DNA of 39,751 nt from an uncultured Bacteroidales bacterium (lineage in GTDB: Bacteria; Bacteroidota; Bacteroidia; Bacteroidales; UBA3824). Location of the stretch: positions 1 to 39,751 of the forward strand of contig CAJOJG010000027.1 of NCBI GenBank assembly GCA_905234655.1, in the 5' to 3' direction. Both the position numbers and the translations under genes were made by a program. Shown here one piece after another: positions 28,960 to 37,619 of this stretch. Within the stretch, counting starts at the first letter, position 1. The number at the start of each line of letters is the position of its first letter. Under the pieces are notes generated by a model. The model was not told the DNA's origin and searched no databases. It saw only the letters and a list, made by a program, of their open reading frames with translations.

Positions 28960-30747
28960 ATGGAATATAACGGCAACTACCCACAATGGGCGTCAGAAGC
29001 GGTCTGGTACCAGATTTTCCCAGACCGTTTTTGCCGTTCAAATGACGACTGCGCCATGACCCCGCGCCACCTGTACGGAACAGCGCCATGGAACATCAAG
29101 CCTGACAAGCCTTGGCAACGCCACCCTTGGACTTCCGACTGGTACGCCCGCGAGCCATACGAGCGCGAAAACCAAGGTACACTTAAAGACAACATGCTTA
29201 GGCGGCGGTACCGCGGCGACATCAACGGCATAATATCAAAACTCGCCTACCTCCGCGACCTCGGCGTGACCGCCCTGTACATCAACCCGCTCCAATACTC
29301 GCCGAGCCTCCATAAATACGACGGGACCAATTTCCTCCACACCGACCCATTCTTAGGCAGCACGCCCGAAGCCGACATCGAAAAGATAGAGAGCGAGGAC
29401 TTTGACGACTTCGACAACGCATCATGGACGACTGCCGACCGCGAGACCCTGAAACTCATCAGCGAAGCCCACAAAATGGGCATGAAAGTCATGTTCGACG
29501 GCGTATTCAACCACATCGGGTATAACAGCAAGCCGTTCCAGGACGTGCTTAAAAGGCGCGAAAAGTCGCCTTACTACGGATGGTTCATAATCAACAAGGC
29601 TAAATCCACGCCCCAAAAACTCTCATACGAAAAATTCTGGGGCTTCGTCACCGAGATGCCGAAACTTAACTACGGCTGCCCACAAGTAAGGCAGTACGTC
29701 TTCGCGACTTTAAAGCGATGGTTAAAGCCGACAGTGGACGGCGTTGAGTATGAAGGCATAGACGGCTGGCGACTCGACCACGCAGTAGGCGTCGCGCCGA
29801 CTTTTTGGAAATCCGCATACCAGTTTACAAAGAAAATTAACAAAAATTCGCTGTTCTTGGCAGAACTCATAGAACCCGAGTCAATTATAAAAACATACTT
29901 GGATTCTGGCGCGTTTGATTGCATAATGAACTACGGACTGTACTTTTTGGCGTGCGAATTTTTCACGAAAGAGGACAAGAAGATGTCCGGGAAGGAGTTT
30001 GACAAGCGGCTGTGGCTTCATCTCAAACTTTTCAAACCCGAGGCCAACTACCTGGCGATGAACCTGCTCGGATGCCACGACACGGAGCGCATAGCATCGC
30101 TCATCGTCAACCGAAAACTCAAAAAGTACGGCTCTATCGCCAAATTCTTCGAACACACCCACATCAACGACCGTGGATATACATCGCGCCGACCGGACGC
30201 CTTAGAACGGCAGATCCAGCGCATGATGGTCGTCTTCGAGTTCTTTATGATAGGCGCACCGATGGTGTATTACGGCGACGAACTCGGCATGTACGGCGCG
30301 AACGACCCCGACTGCCGGAAGCCGATGGAATGGCCGGAAATGACCTTCGACGACGAGCATCTTGTCACCGGCGGACGGCACCTCTACCACCGCAGGGAGC
30401 ATGTCGGCGCGGACTTGGAAATCCTGTCGTTCTACAAAAAGACAATCGCCCTGCGCCATAAATGCAAGGCCCTGTCCCACGGAATACTCTCGACAGACTA
30501 CACGGATCCAGTGAAAAGGATTTGGATTGCGAGCCGCATACACGGTCAGGAAAGGTTCATAGCCGCCTTTAACTGCGACTATGAACCCGCCACGATAACC
30601 CTCGACGGTATGCACAGGCGCACCTTCCTCGACTACTACGACGGCACAGAATCTCCAGCCGACCACGACGGCCACATAGCGATCGAACTGCCGCCCTGCT
30701 CGTTCAAGGTATTGCTCTCCACGAACACTTCAACTTCAACTCCATAA
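28960..30747 (+). CDS. GH13 alpha-glycosidase (neopullulanase/cyclomaltodextrinase-like), intracellular
   Basis: A 595-residue enzyme with a GH13 barrel. Early VWYQIFPDRFCRSN is typical of neopullulanase/cyclomaltodextrinase types. Conserved regions: MKVMFDGVFNHIG (region I), GIDGWRLDHAVG with the nucleophile Asp273 (region II), LFLAELIEP with acid/base Glu302 (region III) and LGCHDTERI with Asp374 (region IV). No signal peptide, so it should act in the cytoplasm on imported maltodextrins or glycogen. The long N-terminal carbohydrate-binding domain of classical neopullulanases is absent. A C-terminal beta domain (about 500-595) is present. It follows dapA by 23 bases, an unexpected pairing. 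Confidence 0.9.
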   Translation: MEYNGNYPQWASEAVWYQIFPDRFCRSNDDCAMTPRHLYGTAPWNIKPDKPWQRHPWTSDWYAREPYERENQGTLKDNMLRRRYRGDINGIISKLAYLRDLGVTALYINPLQYSPSLHKYDGTNFLHTDPFLGSTPEADIEKIESEDFDDFDNASWTTADRETLKLISEAHKMGMKVMFDGVFNHIGYNSKPFQDVLKRREKSPYYGWFIINKAKSTPQKLSYEKFWGFVTEMPKLNYGCPQVRQYVFATLKRWLKPTVDGVEYEGIDGWRLDHAVGVAPTFWKSAYQFTKKINKNSLFLAELIEPESIIKTYLDSGAFDCIMNYGLYFLACEFFTKEDKKMSGKEFDKRLWLHLKLFKPEANYLAMNLLGCHDTERIASLIVNRKLKKYGSIAKFFEHTHINDRGYTSRRPDALERQIQRMMVVFEFFMIGAPMVYYGDELGMYGANDPDCRKPMEWPEMTFDDEHLVTGGRHLYHRREHVGADLEILSFYKKTIALRHKCKALSHGILSTDYTDPVKRIWIASRIHGQERFIAAFNCDYEPATITLDGMHRRTFLDYYDGTESPADHDGHIAIELPPCSFKVLLSTNTSTSTP

Positions 30748-30878
30748 TCGACTGAAAATTAGCGGCACTAAAATTCAATAGACTTTTGCCCGTTTTGGCA
30801 TGTACTTTGCTTTGTTGATGTACGAAGCCTAAAAAAACTTCAATATAAAACTCACTTTCACAAACAAACAAAACCAAA

Positions 30879-31097
30879 ATGGGCAAAATGAATTGGACAG
30901 GAGTAATCAGGCAAGGAATCCTGAAACTCAAACTGGCATTCGACTCCGATGTAAGCATCCCGGAGCGGATGAGAATCATGGAAAGTTACGCACAACGGCT
31001 TTCCAACTCTGACTTCAGCATCATCGAATCGCGCCACTACGCGGACGGCAGCCAGATGAAGGCTATCATTAACAGAGGCCATGGCGGCGGCAACTAA
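30879..31097 (+). CDS. Small basic protein of unknown function
   Basis: A 72-residue protein I do not recognise: MGKMNWTGVIRQGILKLKLA, then a predicted helix (SIPERMRIMESYAQRLSNSD) and a Gly-rich end (GHGGGN). It has a clean ATG after an A-rich stretch and a very strong terminator 30 bases after the stop, both of which favour a real gene. It lies 131 bases after the GH13 stop; no clear terminator lies between, and TACTTTG-like -7 matches around 30811 are imperfect. Confidence 0.55.
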   Translation: MGKMNWTGVIRQGILKLKLAFDSDVSIPERMRIMESYAQRLSNSDFSIIESRHYADGSQMKAIINRGHGGGN

Positions 31098-31126
31098 CGC
31101 CACCACGTAACTCAACTCACTCGACT

Positions 31127-31181
31127 AAAAAACAACCCCGCAGCCAACGGTATTTAATCCTTTGCTGCGGGGTTGTTTTTT
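31127..31181. terminator. Strong bidirectional intrinsic terminator
   Basis: ACAACCCCGCAGC and GCTGCGGGGTTGT form a 13-bp stem with about 19-nt loop, bordered by an A-run on the left and TTTTTT on the right. It separates the 72-aa gene from the convergent XRE regulator. Confidence 0.9.
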
Positions 31182-31224
31182 GTGTTTTGAAGTTGGGGTA
31201 AGCGCGGCTACAACCGTCCGTTTT

Positions 31225-31602
31225 TCAGTCCTCTAATTCCTCATCGTCGCCATAATCAAACTCGTCATGCTCGGGTGGGGCAGGGGAGAGGGCGACGGGC
31301 TTGGGCTGGCGGATTGTGAAATATTCGTCAATAACCGATGTTATGAGAGCCTTCAGCCCTTCACTCTGTGTGGCGGTGATGGATGGCGACTCATGCTCGT
31401 CGTCCTCGAGGGTGAGGTAACTGACCGTCACGCCGAGCGCATCGGCTATCTTCTTGAGGTTCTTGATGGTATAGCGGTTAGGGTCCTCACGGGACAGCAT
31501 AACGCGCAGGCTTATGGTCGGCATCCCGGTCTCCTTGGCAAGCCGCGCTATCGACCATCCCTTCTCCTTCCTGAGTGTCTGTATTTTTCCAGTTATGTTC
31601 AT
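31225..31602 (-). CDS. XRE-family (Cro/CI) helix-turn-helix regulator
   Basis: A 125-residue DNA-binding protein. Residues 1-62 form the Cro/CI helix-turn-helix: IQTLRKEKGWSIARLAKETG, then PTISLRVMLS and the typical end IKNLKKIADALGVTVSYLTL. The rest is a hydrophilic linker and a Pro-rich, acidic tail (FDYGDDEELED). It has no sensor or peptidase domain. Own promoter (31637-31668) just downstream of mfd. Target genes are unknown; the convergent 72-aa gene and the operons next to it are candidates. Confidence 0.85.
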   Translation of the reverse strand: MNITGKIQTLRKEKGWSIARLAKETGMPTISLRVMLSREDPNRYTIKNLKKIADALGVTVSYLTLEDDEHESPSITATQSEGLKALITSVIDEYFTIRQPKPVALSPAPPEHDEFDYGDDEELED

Positions 31603-31636
31603 GGCTCAATGTTGATGTGTTATGTTTTTGATGAGG

Positions 31637-31668
31637 CAAATATATAAAAAAATATATTAGTCACCAAA
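31637..31668 (-). promoter_or_regulatory. Promoter of the XRE regulator gene
   Basis: On the minus strand TTTG (31665-31668), a 20-base spacer and TATATTTG (31637-31644). It begins 17 bases after the mfd stop. Confidence 0.7.
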
Positions 31669-31684
31669 AACACGTGATATTTTT

Positions 31685-34600
31685 TTACGCCGTAGGCTGC
31701 GCCGCCAGACGCTCGAGGGCTTTGAGGGCGCGCTTGGTGGTTGTGATTTTCGAAATCACGAGCGACACCTTCTCCCCGGTCATCTGCTGCCACTGGCATA
31801 TCCCGGCAAGCTCCTTGTCCACGGACGTGTTGTTAGTCACCACGCAGAAGACATTGGAGCGCACGAAAGTGGGCTTTGTAGTGAAGTTACACAGCATCTT
31901 GCCGCCTTTCATCGTGATTTTGTCGATGCCGATTCTCATGGCGACCCACCTCATCCTCACGATGTCGAACAGCCTCAGCGTCTGTTCTGGAATCTCGCCA
32001 AAACGGTCCACAAGGTGTTTGGCCACTGTGTCAAGTTCCTCGGCGTCCCTCACGCTGTCGAGCTTGCGGTATATGCGTATGCGCTCGGCGACATTCTGGA
32101 TGTACGTACTTGGCAGCAGGACTTCCATGTCCGTGTCTATCGCGCAATCGTTGACAAACATGAAATCCTTCGCGACTTCGATTGTCTTTGGCTCGCCGTC
32201 CTCGTCCCTGCCGTCGTCGCTCTGCTTTTCGAGTTCTTCCTCCTTAATCTCGGCGATGGCCTCGTCAAGGATTTTCTGGTAGGTCTCGATGCCGATTTCA
32301 GCAATAAAACCGCTCTGCTCGCCACCAAGCATGTTCCCCGCGCCACGGATGTCGAGATCCTGCATGGCGATATTAAATCCGCTGCCAAGCTCCGAGAAAC
32401 TTTCTATCGCACGGAGCCTCTTCCGCGCCTGCGGGGTCAATAACTCTTCAGGCGGCGAGATGAGGTAGCAGAACGCCTTTCTATTGCTGCGGCCGACGCG
32501 CCCACGGAGCTGGTGGAGTTCGCTCAATCCAAAATTCTGCGCGTCAAAGACGATTATGGTGTTTGCGTTCGGGATGTCGAGGCCGTTCTCGATGATTGTC
32601 GTCGAGATGAGTATGTCAGCCTCGTTGTTTATGAACGAAAGCATCATGTTCTCAAGCAGTTCGCCGTCCATCTGACCATGGCCGGTAAGAATCGCCGCCC
32701 TCGGGAACATCTTCCGTATCATCTCCTCGGTCTTGCAGAGCTGCTTTATCTTGTTTTGGATGATGAAAACCTGACCGTGGCGGCCGAGCTCGAAGTCGAT
32801 GGCCTCCTTGATGATATTGGGTTCGAATGTATGGACTTCCGTGACAACAGGATAACGGTTGGCAGGCGGCGTGGCGATTATGGAAAGGTCGCGCGCACCG
32901 AGCAATGAGAATTGGAGCGTCCTCGGTATCGGGGTAGCAGTGAGAGTGAGAGTGTCCACATTGACCTTCAGCTGCTTGAGCTTTTCTTTAACCGATACGC
33001 CGAATTTCTGTTCCTCGTCGACGACCAGGAGTCCGAGGTCGTGGAACTTCACGGACTTGCCGACGAGTTTGTGTGTGCCGATGATGATATCTATTTTGCC
33101 ATCGGCAAGGCGTTTAAGGACATCACGGATTTCTTTGGAGGTACGCAGTCGGCTTACGTATTCTACCGTGACCGGCATGTCCTTCAGCCTGTCACTGAAC
33201 GTCTTGTAGTGCTGTAGTGCAAGTATTGTAGTAGGCACAAGCACGGCAGTCTGCTTGCCGTCGATGGCGGCTTTGAAGGCGGCACGGATGGCTATCTCCG
33301 TCTTTCCGAATCCGACGTCGCCGCACACAAGACGGTCCATCGGCTCGGGGGCTTCCATGTCGGCCTTGACTGCCGCTGTGGCTTTCTCCTGGTCGGGAGT
33401 GTCCTCGTACAGGAACGAGGCTTCGAGTGCCTGTTGAAGGTACGAGTCGGGCGAGTAGGCGAAACCTTTCTGCTGTTTGCGCTGGGCATAAAGGCGGATG
33501 AGGTTTTGTGCAATGTCCTTGACTTTCGATTTTGTCTTTTGCTTAATGCGGTTCCATACGCCGGAGCCGAGCTTTGAGATTGTCGGCGGCTCCGTGCCAC
33601 CGGCTTTGTATTTTGAGATTTTGTGGAGCGCGTGGACGGACACAAAAAGAATGTCGTTGTCCTTGTACGACAGCCTGATGACTTCCTGGTCCTTGCCGTT
33701 AATGTCTATCTTCTGGAGCCCGATGAACTCGCCGATGCCGTAGTCCTGGTGCACGACATAGTCGCCCGGCTTTAGCGAGTTCATCTCGTTGACGGTTATA
33801 GCGTCGCGGTTGCGCTTTATCTTCGCTTCCTTAAGGCGGTATTTGAGGTAACGCTCGAAGATTTGGTGGTCGGTATAGACGCACAGCATCAAGTCATGGT
33901 CCACAAATCCCTCGTTAATCGACATTTGGACATCCTTGAACGTAACTTTCACGTCCACTGCGTCGGACGAGAATATGTCGTGGAGGCGTATTATCTGCCG
34001 GTCGTTAATGACGGCGATGTACGTCTCGTAGCCTTTCTGCTGACGCTCGTGGATGTCGTCGGCAAGGAGCTTGAAGTTTTTCTTGAAGTTTGGCTGCGCA
34101 GTTATGTTGAAACGGACGGTGTTACTGTCGTCAGTTCCAGAGAGCGAAAGCCCTGCGTCGATGACAGTCCTTTTGGCGACCGACTCGGCGAGCGCGTCGG
34201 GGGTGGGAGAGTGGGCGAGAGCCGCCTTTAACGCCACTGGCTTGTCCTGGAACCATATCACGGCTTTTTCGTTGACAAAATCGAGGAACGGAATCTTCGT
34301 CGCGCCGCCGTCGTTACAAATATTCGGGATTATGGTTATATTCTGGCATTTTTCCTGCGAGAGCTGCGACACCGCATCGAATGTGCGTATGGAGTCCACC
34401 GTGTCGCCGAAAAAGTCGATGCGGTACGGCTCGTCGTTAGAGTACGAATATATGTCCACAATGCCGCCGCGCTGCGAATATTGACCCGGCTCCGCTACAA
34501 AGTCCACGCGCTCGAACTGGTACGAATCCAGCACCTCGACGACAAAATCGGTGTCGAGCCGGTCGCCGGTCGCGATAGAGAGTGTGGTTTTGGAAAGATC

Positions 34601-35005
34601 TTCCGGGCTTATGACGTTCTCGGCGAGCGACTCCGGGTATGTCACTAAAACGAAGTTGTCAAGCGCGGAGATTTTGTCGAGGACTTCGGTTTTTGAGAGT
34701 AATGATTCCTGGCTCGTCGAGAGGTCGTCCTGTGCGCTACGGAGCGCGGAATGTCGGCGGCTCGACGGATAGAAGAGCACCGGACGCGACTTTTCGGCGG
34801 CTTGGAAGTCGTTGTATGTATACGCCGCCTGCTCCTCGTCGTCCATGACCACGATGGTCGGTATTTTAGTAAGCACGTCGTCCGACGAGACGAAGAACGA
34901 GACGGCAGACGTAGTCATACCCTTGACGCTGACGGACTTGGACTTGGCGAGTATTTCCCTTAGCATCACATGCGCCGGATGCTTGGCGTAGAGTTCGGTT
35001 ATCAC
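31685..35005 (-). CDS. mfd: Transcription-repair coupling factor
   Basis: A 1106-residue ATP-driven translocase that removes stalled RNA polymerase and recruits UvrA. Layout: UvrB-like N-terminal part with QRGGIVDIYSYSNDEPYRID, the RNA polymerase-interacting domain (LKPGDYVVHQDYGIGEFIGL), then the RecG-like motor with Walker A RLVCGDVGFGKTEIAIRAAF, Walker B LLVVDEEQKFGV, TATPIPRTLQ, and QLRGRVGRS, and the C-terminal TRCF domain. The start is GTG at 35003-35005; the sequence from there (ELYAKHPAHVMLREIL) belongs to the family, and the first ATG would cut it. A -7-like TAACTTTA lies at 35026-35033 (minus). Length is normal. Confidence 0.96.
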   Translation of the reverse strand: MITELYAKHPAHVMLREILAKSKSVSVKGMTTSAVSFFVSSDDVLTKIPTIVVMDDEEQAAYTYNDFQAAEKSRPVLFYPSSRRHSALRSAQDDLSTSQESLLSKTEVLDKISALDNFVLVTYPESLAENVISPEDLSKTTLSIATGDRLDTDFVVEVLDSYQFERVDFVAEPGQYSQRGGIVDIYSYSNDEPYRIDFFGDTVDSIRTFDAVSQLSQEKCQNITIIPNICNDGGATKIPFLDFVNEKAVIWFQDKPVALKAALAHSPTPDALAESVAKRTVIDAGLSLSGTDDSNTVRFNITAQPNFKKNFKLLADDIHERQQKGYETYIAVINDRQIIRLHDIFSSDAVDVKVTFKDVQMSINEGFVDHDLMLCVYTDHQIFERYLKYRLKEAKIKRNRDAITVNEMNSLKPGDYVVHQDYGIGEFIGLQKIDINGKDQEVIRLSYKDNDILFVSVHALHKISKYKAGGTEPPTISKLGSGVWNRIKQKTKSKVKDIAQNLIRLYAQRKQQKGFAYSPDSYLQQALEASFLYEDTPDQEKATAAVKADMEAPEPMDRLVCGDVGFGKTEIAIRAAFKAAIDGKQTAVLVPTTILALQHYKTFSDRLKDMPVTVEYVSRLRTSKEIRDVLKRLADGKIDIIIGTHKLVGKSVKFHDLGLLVVDEEQKFGVSVKEKLKQLKVNVDTLTLTATPIPRTLQFSLLGARDLSIIATPPANRYPVVTEVHTFEPNIIKEAIDFELGRHGQVFIIQNKIKQLCKTEEMIRKMFPRAAILTGHGQMDGELLENMMLSFINNEADILISTTIIENGLDIPNANTIIVFDAQNFGLSELHQLRGRVGRSNRKAFCYLISPPEELLTPQARKRLRAIESFSELGSGFNIAMQDLDIRGAGNMLGGEQSGFIAEIGIETYQKILDEAIAEIKEEELEKQSDDGRDEDGEPKTIEVAKDFMFVNDCAIDTDMEVLLPSTYIQNVAERIRIYRKLDSVRDAEELDTVAKHLVDRFGEIPEQTLRLFDIVRMRWVAMRIGIDKITMKGGKMLCNFTTKPTFVRSNVFCVVTNNTSVDKELAGICQWQQMTGEKVSLVISKITTTKRALKALERLAAQPTA

Positions 35006-35112
35006 AATTAGGATCGGTTTATAAATAAAGTTAACACTTTAATTTTTTTTTGTCGCTTCGTGAGAAATCTTACAAATATATTTCAAAATCAACCACGAGC
35101 TACTTATACGCC

Positions 35113-35158
35113 AAAAAGCCGAAAGATGCTTTTTATGTTTTTACATCTTTTCGGCTTA
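35113..35158 (-). terminator. Terminator of the amidase/membrane-protein cassette
   Basis: AAGCCGAAAGATG and CATCTTTTCGGCTT pair with a single bulge; on the minus strand the stem is followed by TTTTTGG. It lies 43 bases after the stop at 35201 and ends the minus-strand cassette. Confidence 0.75.
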
Positions 35159-35200
35159 TTGGAGTTATTCTAATCCACGTATGGAAAGGTAAGTCGCTGA

Positions 35201-35731
35201 CTATCCTGCCGCGCCCTCTTCCTCAAAATATGAGTTGTCGTAGACTGTCTCGCCGCTTTCAGTGTAGAGGTTGTTGGAATAAGAGGCGTTGTTATTCTGC
35301 GAAAGCTCGATGGTAGCCGCCGCGTCTGCGATAGCCTTTGTCTTTGTCTTGTCCACAGAGTTGATGTGGTGCATGACCTTCGCTCCGAAGTAGAAGGCGA
35401 CCATCATCTGGAATGCCGCGAGGAAGTCGCTGAACTCGGCTTCGAGGCCGACAATGCGGACATTGGCAAGTTCGATTACCACCGTGATGAACAATAGCGA
35501 CATCGTGAGGATTCCACGGATTGTACCACGGGGCATGTTGAATGTCTCGCCGTCGCACGGGTTGGGGTTCTCTTTTGTCCAGTCGCCGAAGGTGTATTTC
35601 TTGAACATCACGACGATGAATATCGTCGAGATTATCAGCCACACCATCACCGGCATATACACACTCATGTAGTATTCGAGTTTATGCTCAACCCAAAATT
35701 GCACGGCATCATTTTGAATGTAGGTTTCCAT
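35201..35731 (-). CDS. Three-TM membrane protein, last gene of the amidase cassette
   Basis: A 176-residue protein. Transmembrane segments at about 22-43 (YMPVMVWLIISTIFIVVMF), 68-88 (IRGILTMSLLFITVVIELAN) and 97-117 (FLAAFQMMVAFYFGAKVMHH). The segment MPRGTIRGIL just before TM2 and AFYFGAKVMHH after TM3 are striking; I recall similar 'RGTIR...FYFG' membrane proteins beside phage-like and contractile-injection genes, but cannot confirm here. The C-terminal 50 residues are hydrophilic and Asn/Glu-rich. Position after an amidase and two coiled-coil membrane proteins suggests a holin-like or pore partner; that is inference. Confidence 0.65.
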   Translation of the reverse strand: METYIQNDAVQFWVEHKLEYYMSVYMPVMVWLIISTIFIVVMFKKYTFGDWTKENPNPCDGETFNMPRGTIRGILTMSLLFITVVIELANVRIVGLEAEFSDFLAAFQMMVAFYFGAKVMHHINSVDKTKTKAIADAAATIELSQNNNASYSNNLYTESGETVYDNSYFEEEGAAG

Positions 35732-35812
35732 GATGTATTTGTGTTTTTTTGATTTTAATGATTTTTAGTTTTCTGTGTTTATCGGATTATTATATTAAAA
35801 ACGGCGGCTGGA

Positions 35813-36265
35813 TTACTTGAATATGAAGTAGCCCACGGCAAGTCCAACTGCCGCACCGACGCCGATTCCGATGGAGGCCAACTTTGCCCGGCGGCGGTAT
35901 TTCCTGGCCATCTCTCCGGCCGTTATCAAGTCCTCGCGGCTCGTCTTGAGCTCCGTGACGTAGTAGTCGCGGTCGTTCTTGAGGATGTTGATGAGGGAGT
36001 CCTTCTGCGCGGAGATTTCCGTGAGGGTGTCGCATTTCTGCGTGAGGGTCTTGACCTGCTCTTTCGAGATTTGATAGAGCCTGCCAGTCTCCACCACGGA
36101 CCTCATCCTCGCGTCGTTAATCACCCACAAGGTGTCGTTGTCAGGCTTGACGAGCAATTCCTGCCCAGGCTTGACGCTCTGTAGGGTAATCTGTGCCGAT
36201 GCGCTGCTGGCGATGGACATCACAGCCAGAACCACGGCCAGCATCATTGTCAGTTTCTTATTCAT
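35813..36265 (-). CDS. Exported coiled-coil protein with C-terminal TM helix
   Basis: A 150-residue protein. The signal-like N-terminus (KLTMMLAVVLAVMSIASSASAQ) is followed by a short beta-rich part, a coiled coil of about 80 residues (QISKEQVKTLTQKCDTLTEI, then DSLINILKNDRDYYVTELKT) and a C-terminal membrane helix (ASIGIGVGAAVGLAVGYFIF). Such 'signal + coiled coil + anchor' layout resembles inner-membrane i-spanin or tape/scaffold-like proteins. Start chosen at ATG 36265, which overlaps the upstream stop as ATGAATAA (8-base overlap); a start at 36280 would add five residues. Family unknown. Confidence 0.65.
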   Translation of the reverse strand: MNKKLTMMLAVVLAVMSIASSASAQITLQSVKPGQELLVKPDNDTLWVINDARMRSVVETGRLYQISKEQVKTLTQKCDTLTEISAQKDSLINILKNDRDYYVTELKTSREDLITAGEMARKYRRRAKLASIGIGVGAAVGLAVGYFIFK

Positions 36266-36689
36266 CTCTTTCATTTCCATAGAGTGTTTCGAAGGCCTTG
36301 GCGATTTCGTCCGACGTCATTTCCCTGACTTGGGTATGAGTCTCAGCCGTCTGGATTTCCATTTCCTTCAGTTTCTTGTCGAGCTCTGTGACCTGGTCCT
36401 CGAGTTTGGTTATCTGTGTCTCTTTTTGTGAGATTTGGGTGTCGTAGTCGATGCGGTGGTCTTCGTCGACTTTCAGGCCGTCCTTCGCTTTCCTAATCAT
36501 CTCGTCGATTGTGTCGACGTTGTTAGTGTTGAAGAGTTTGTTCTTGATGTATGTGTATGGCCCGGCGAGCGCGGCGAAAATCATCGAGAGCGTCGTCCAC
36601 TTGAAGTTGAGGTATCCAGCCTCGTACAACACTCCGATTACTATCAGTCCAACGAGCACCAATACTATTATAATTATCCATTTTTTCAT
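36258..36689 (-). CDS. Two-TM protein with long coiled coil
   Basis: A 143-residue protein: first transmembrane helix right at the N-terminus (WIIIIVLVLVGLIVIGVLY), second hydrophobic segment at about 32-48 (TTLSMIFAALAGPYTYI), then a long charged coiled coil (QKETQITKLEDQVTELDKKL and on to the end). Family not recognised. It sits 18 bases after the amidase and overlaps the next gene by 8 bases, so all are in one transcript. In phage, small membrane proteins with coiled coils next to endolysins act as holins or spanins; whether this one does so is an open question. Confidence 0.65.
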   Translation of the reverse strand: MKKWIIIIVLVLVGLIVIGVLYEAGYLNFKWTTLSMIFAALAGPYTYIKNKLFNTNNVDTIDEMIRKAKDGLKVDEDHRIDYDTQISQKETQITKLEDQVTELDKKLKEMEIQTAETHTQVREMTSDEIAKAFETLYGNERDE

Positions 36690-36707
36690 AGCCGGTACTT
36701 TTTAAGT

Positions 36708-37529
36708 TTAGTTGATGTCAAGGTATTTGCCGAAAACCCATCCTTCGACTGTTGTCCTTACTTTGTACCATCCGTTCTGCTCGCTTACGATGCTTACCAT
36801 TGTGCCCTTGGGCAGTGGCTGGGCGACGAGCTGTCCGTCAGACTCGGGGCTGTTACGGATGTTAAGGGTCTTGGCGGCCACGCGGCCGGTCTCCGGGAGT
36901 TGGGCTGCGCCGTCGCTCTTCCTGTCGCTGCCTAAGAGCTGCTCCCTCAGGGTGTCGAGCGGGAACGCCGGGCCTGGGTCGGTCTTTCGTGTTGGCGCGA
37001 CTTCTTCGTGGCCAAGTATTTGCTTGATGTTTGGGTAGGCCTCCATGAGTTCAAGGCACAACTGCCTCACTGTCTCAATCTGCTCGGCGGTGTACACATG
37101 CCAGTACTTGGCAGTAGACTGGTTACGGTGGATCGCCTCGACGACATCGCTCGGATTATACGCCGCGCCGAACCATGACCTGTACACGTTACCGCTTTTC
37201 GTCAGCGGTCCAGAGTTCACAATCTCGATGCCAATCGAATACTTGTTGTACCCGGAGCGTCCGCCGTAACTGCTCTCGCCGGCGTGCCAGGCTATTTCAT
37301 TGAATGGCACGAGCTGCGTGATGCTGCCGTCGCGGTCTATCAGCACGTGGGCCGACGCCTTGACCTTGGGATTGACCAAAGTATTGAGCGAGGACTGGTA
37401 AGGGCCTGCAGTATAGTGGATTATGATTGTGTCAGGATAGCCCTTCTCAAACTCTCCGCTCGTCTTCGTGCAGGTTACCATTTTCCTTACATTGTCGCCG
37501 CTCACCAAATAGTCCTTTATTTGTAGCAT
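36708..37529 (-). CDS. AmpD-like N-acetylmuramoyl-L-alanine amidase with SH3 domain
   Basis: A 273-residue peptidoglycan amidase. The Amidase_2 domain (about 15-200) has zinc ligands His38 (IIIHYTAG), His174 and Asp184 (ILGHEEVAPTRKTDPGPAFP), Glu102 (YSIGIEIVNSG) as likely catalytic acid and AWHAGES typical of the family. A bacterial SH3 domain follows (about 212-273, AKTLNIRNSPESDGQL and NGWYKVRTTVEGWVFGKYL). It cuts the bond between MurNAc and L-Ala of peptidoglycan. It has no signal peptide, as in phage endolysins, so release would need membrane partners; three such genes follow in the same transcript. A candidate promoter lies at 37558-37588. Confidence 0.9.
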   Translation of the reverse strand: MLQIKDYLVSGDNVRKMVTCTKTSGEFEKGYPDTIIIHYTAGPYQSSLNTLVNPKVKASAHVLIDRDGSITQLVPFNEIAWHAGESSYGGRSGYNKYSIGIEIVNSGPLTKSGNVYRSWFGAAYNPSDVVEAIHRNQSTAKYWHVYTAEQIETVRQLCLELMEAYPNIKQILGHEEVAPTRKTDPGPAFPLDTLREQLLGSDRKSDGAAQLPETGRVAAKTLNIRNSPESDGQLVAQPLPKGTMVSIVSEQNGWYKVRTTVEGWVFGKYLDIN

Positions 37530-37557
37530 TTTTCGGATGTTTTTTTATTATTTGCGG

Positions 37558-37588
37558 TAAAAGTAAGGTTAAAATTTGGTTTATACAA
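37558..37588 (-). promoter_or_regulatory. Candidate promoter of the amidase cassette
   Basis: On the minus strand TTG (37586-37588), a 20-base spacer and TACTTTTA (37558-37565), one mismatch from the -7 consensus. Confidence 0.55.
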
Positions 37589-37619
37589 TTTTTTTTGCAA
37601 AAAAATGTTTATAATTTTT

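Noticed and set aside
35050..35316. 88-codon plus-strand frame after mfd
   Set aside because: It runs through a terminator hairpin and into the 3' end of the minus-strand membrane protein gene; no promoter or family.
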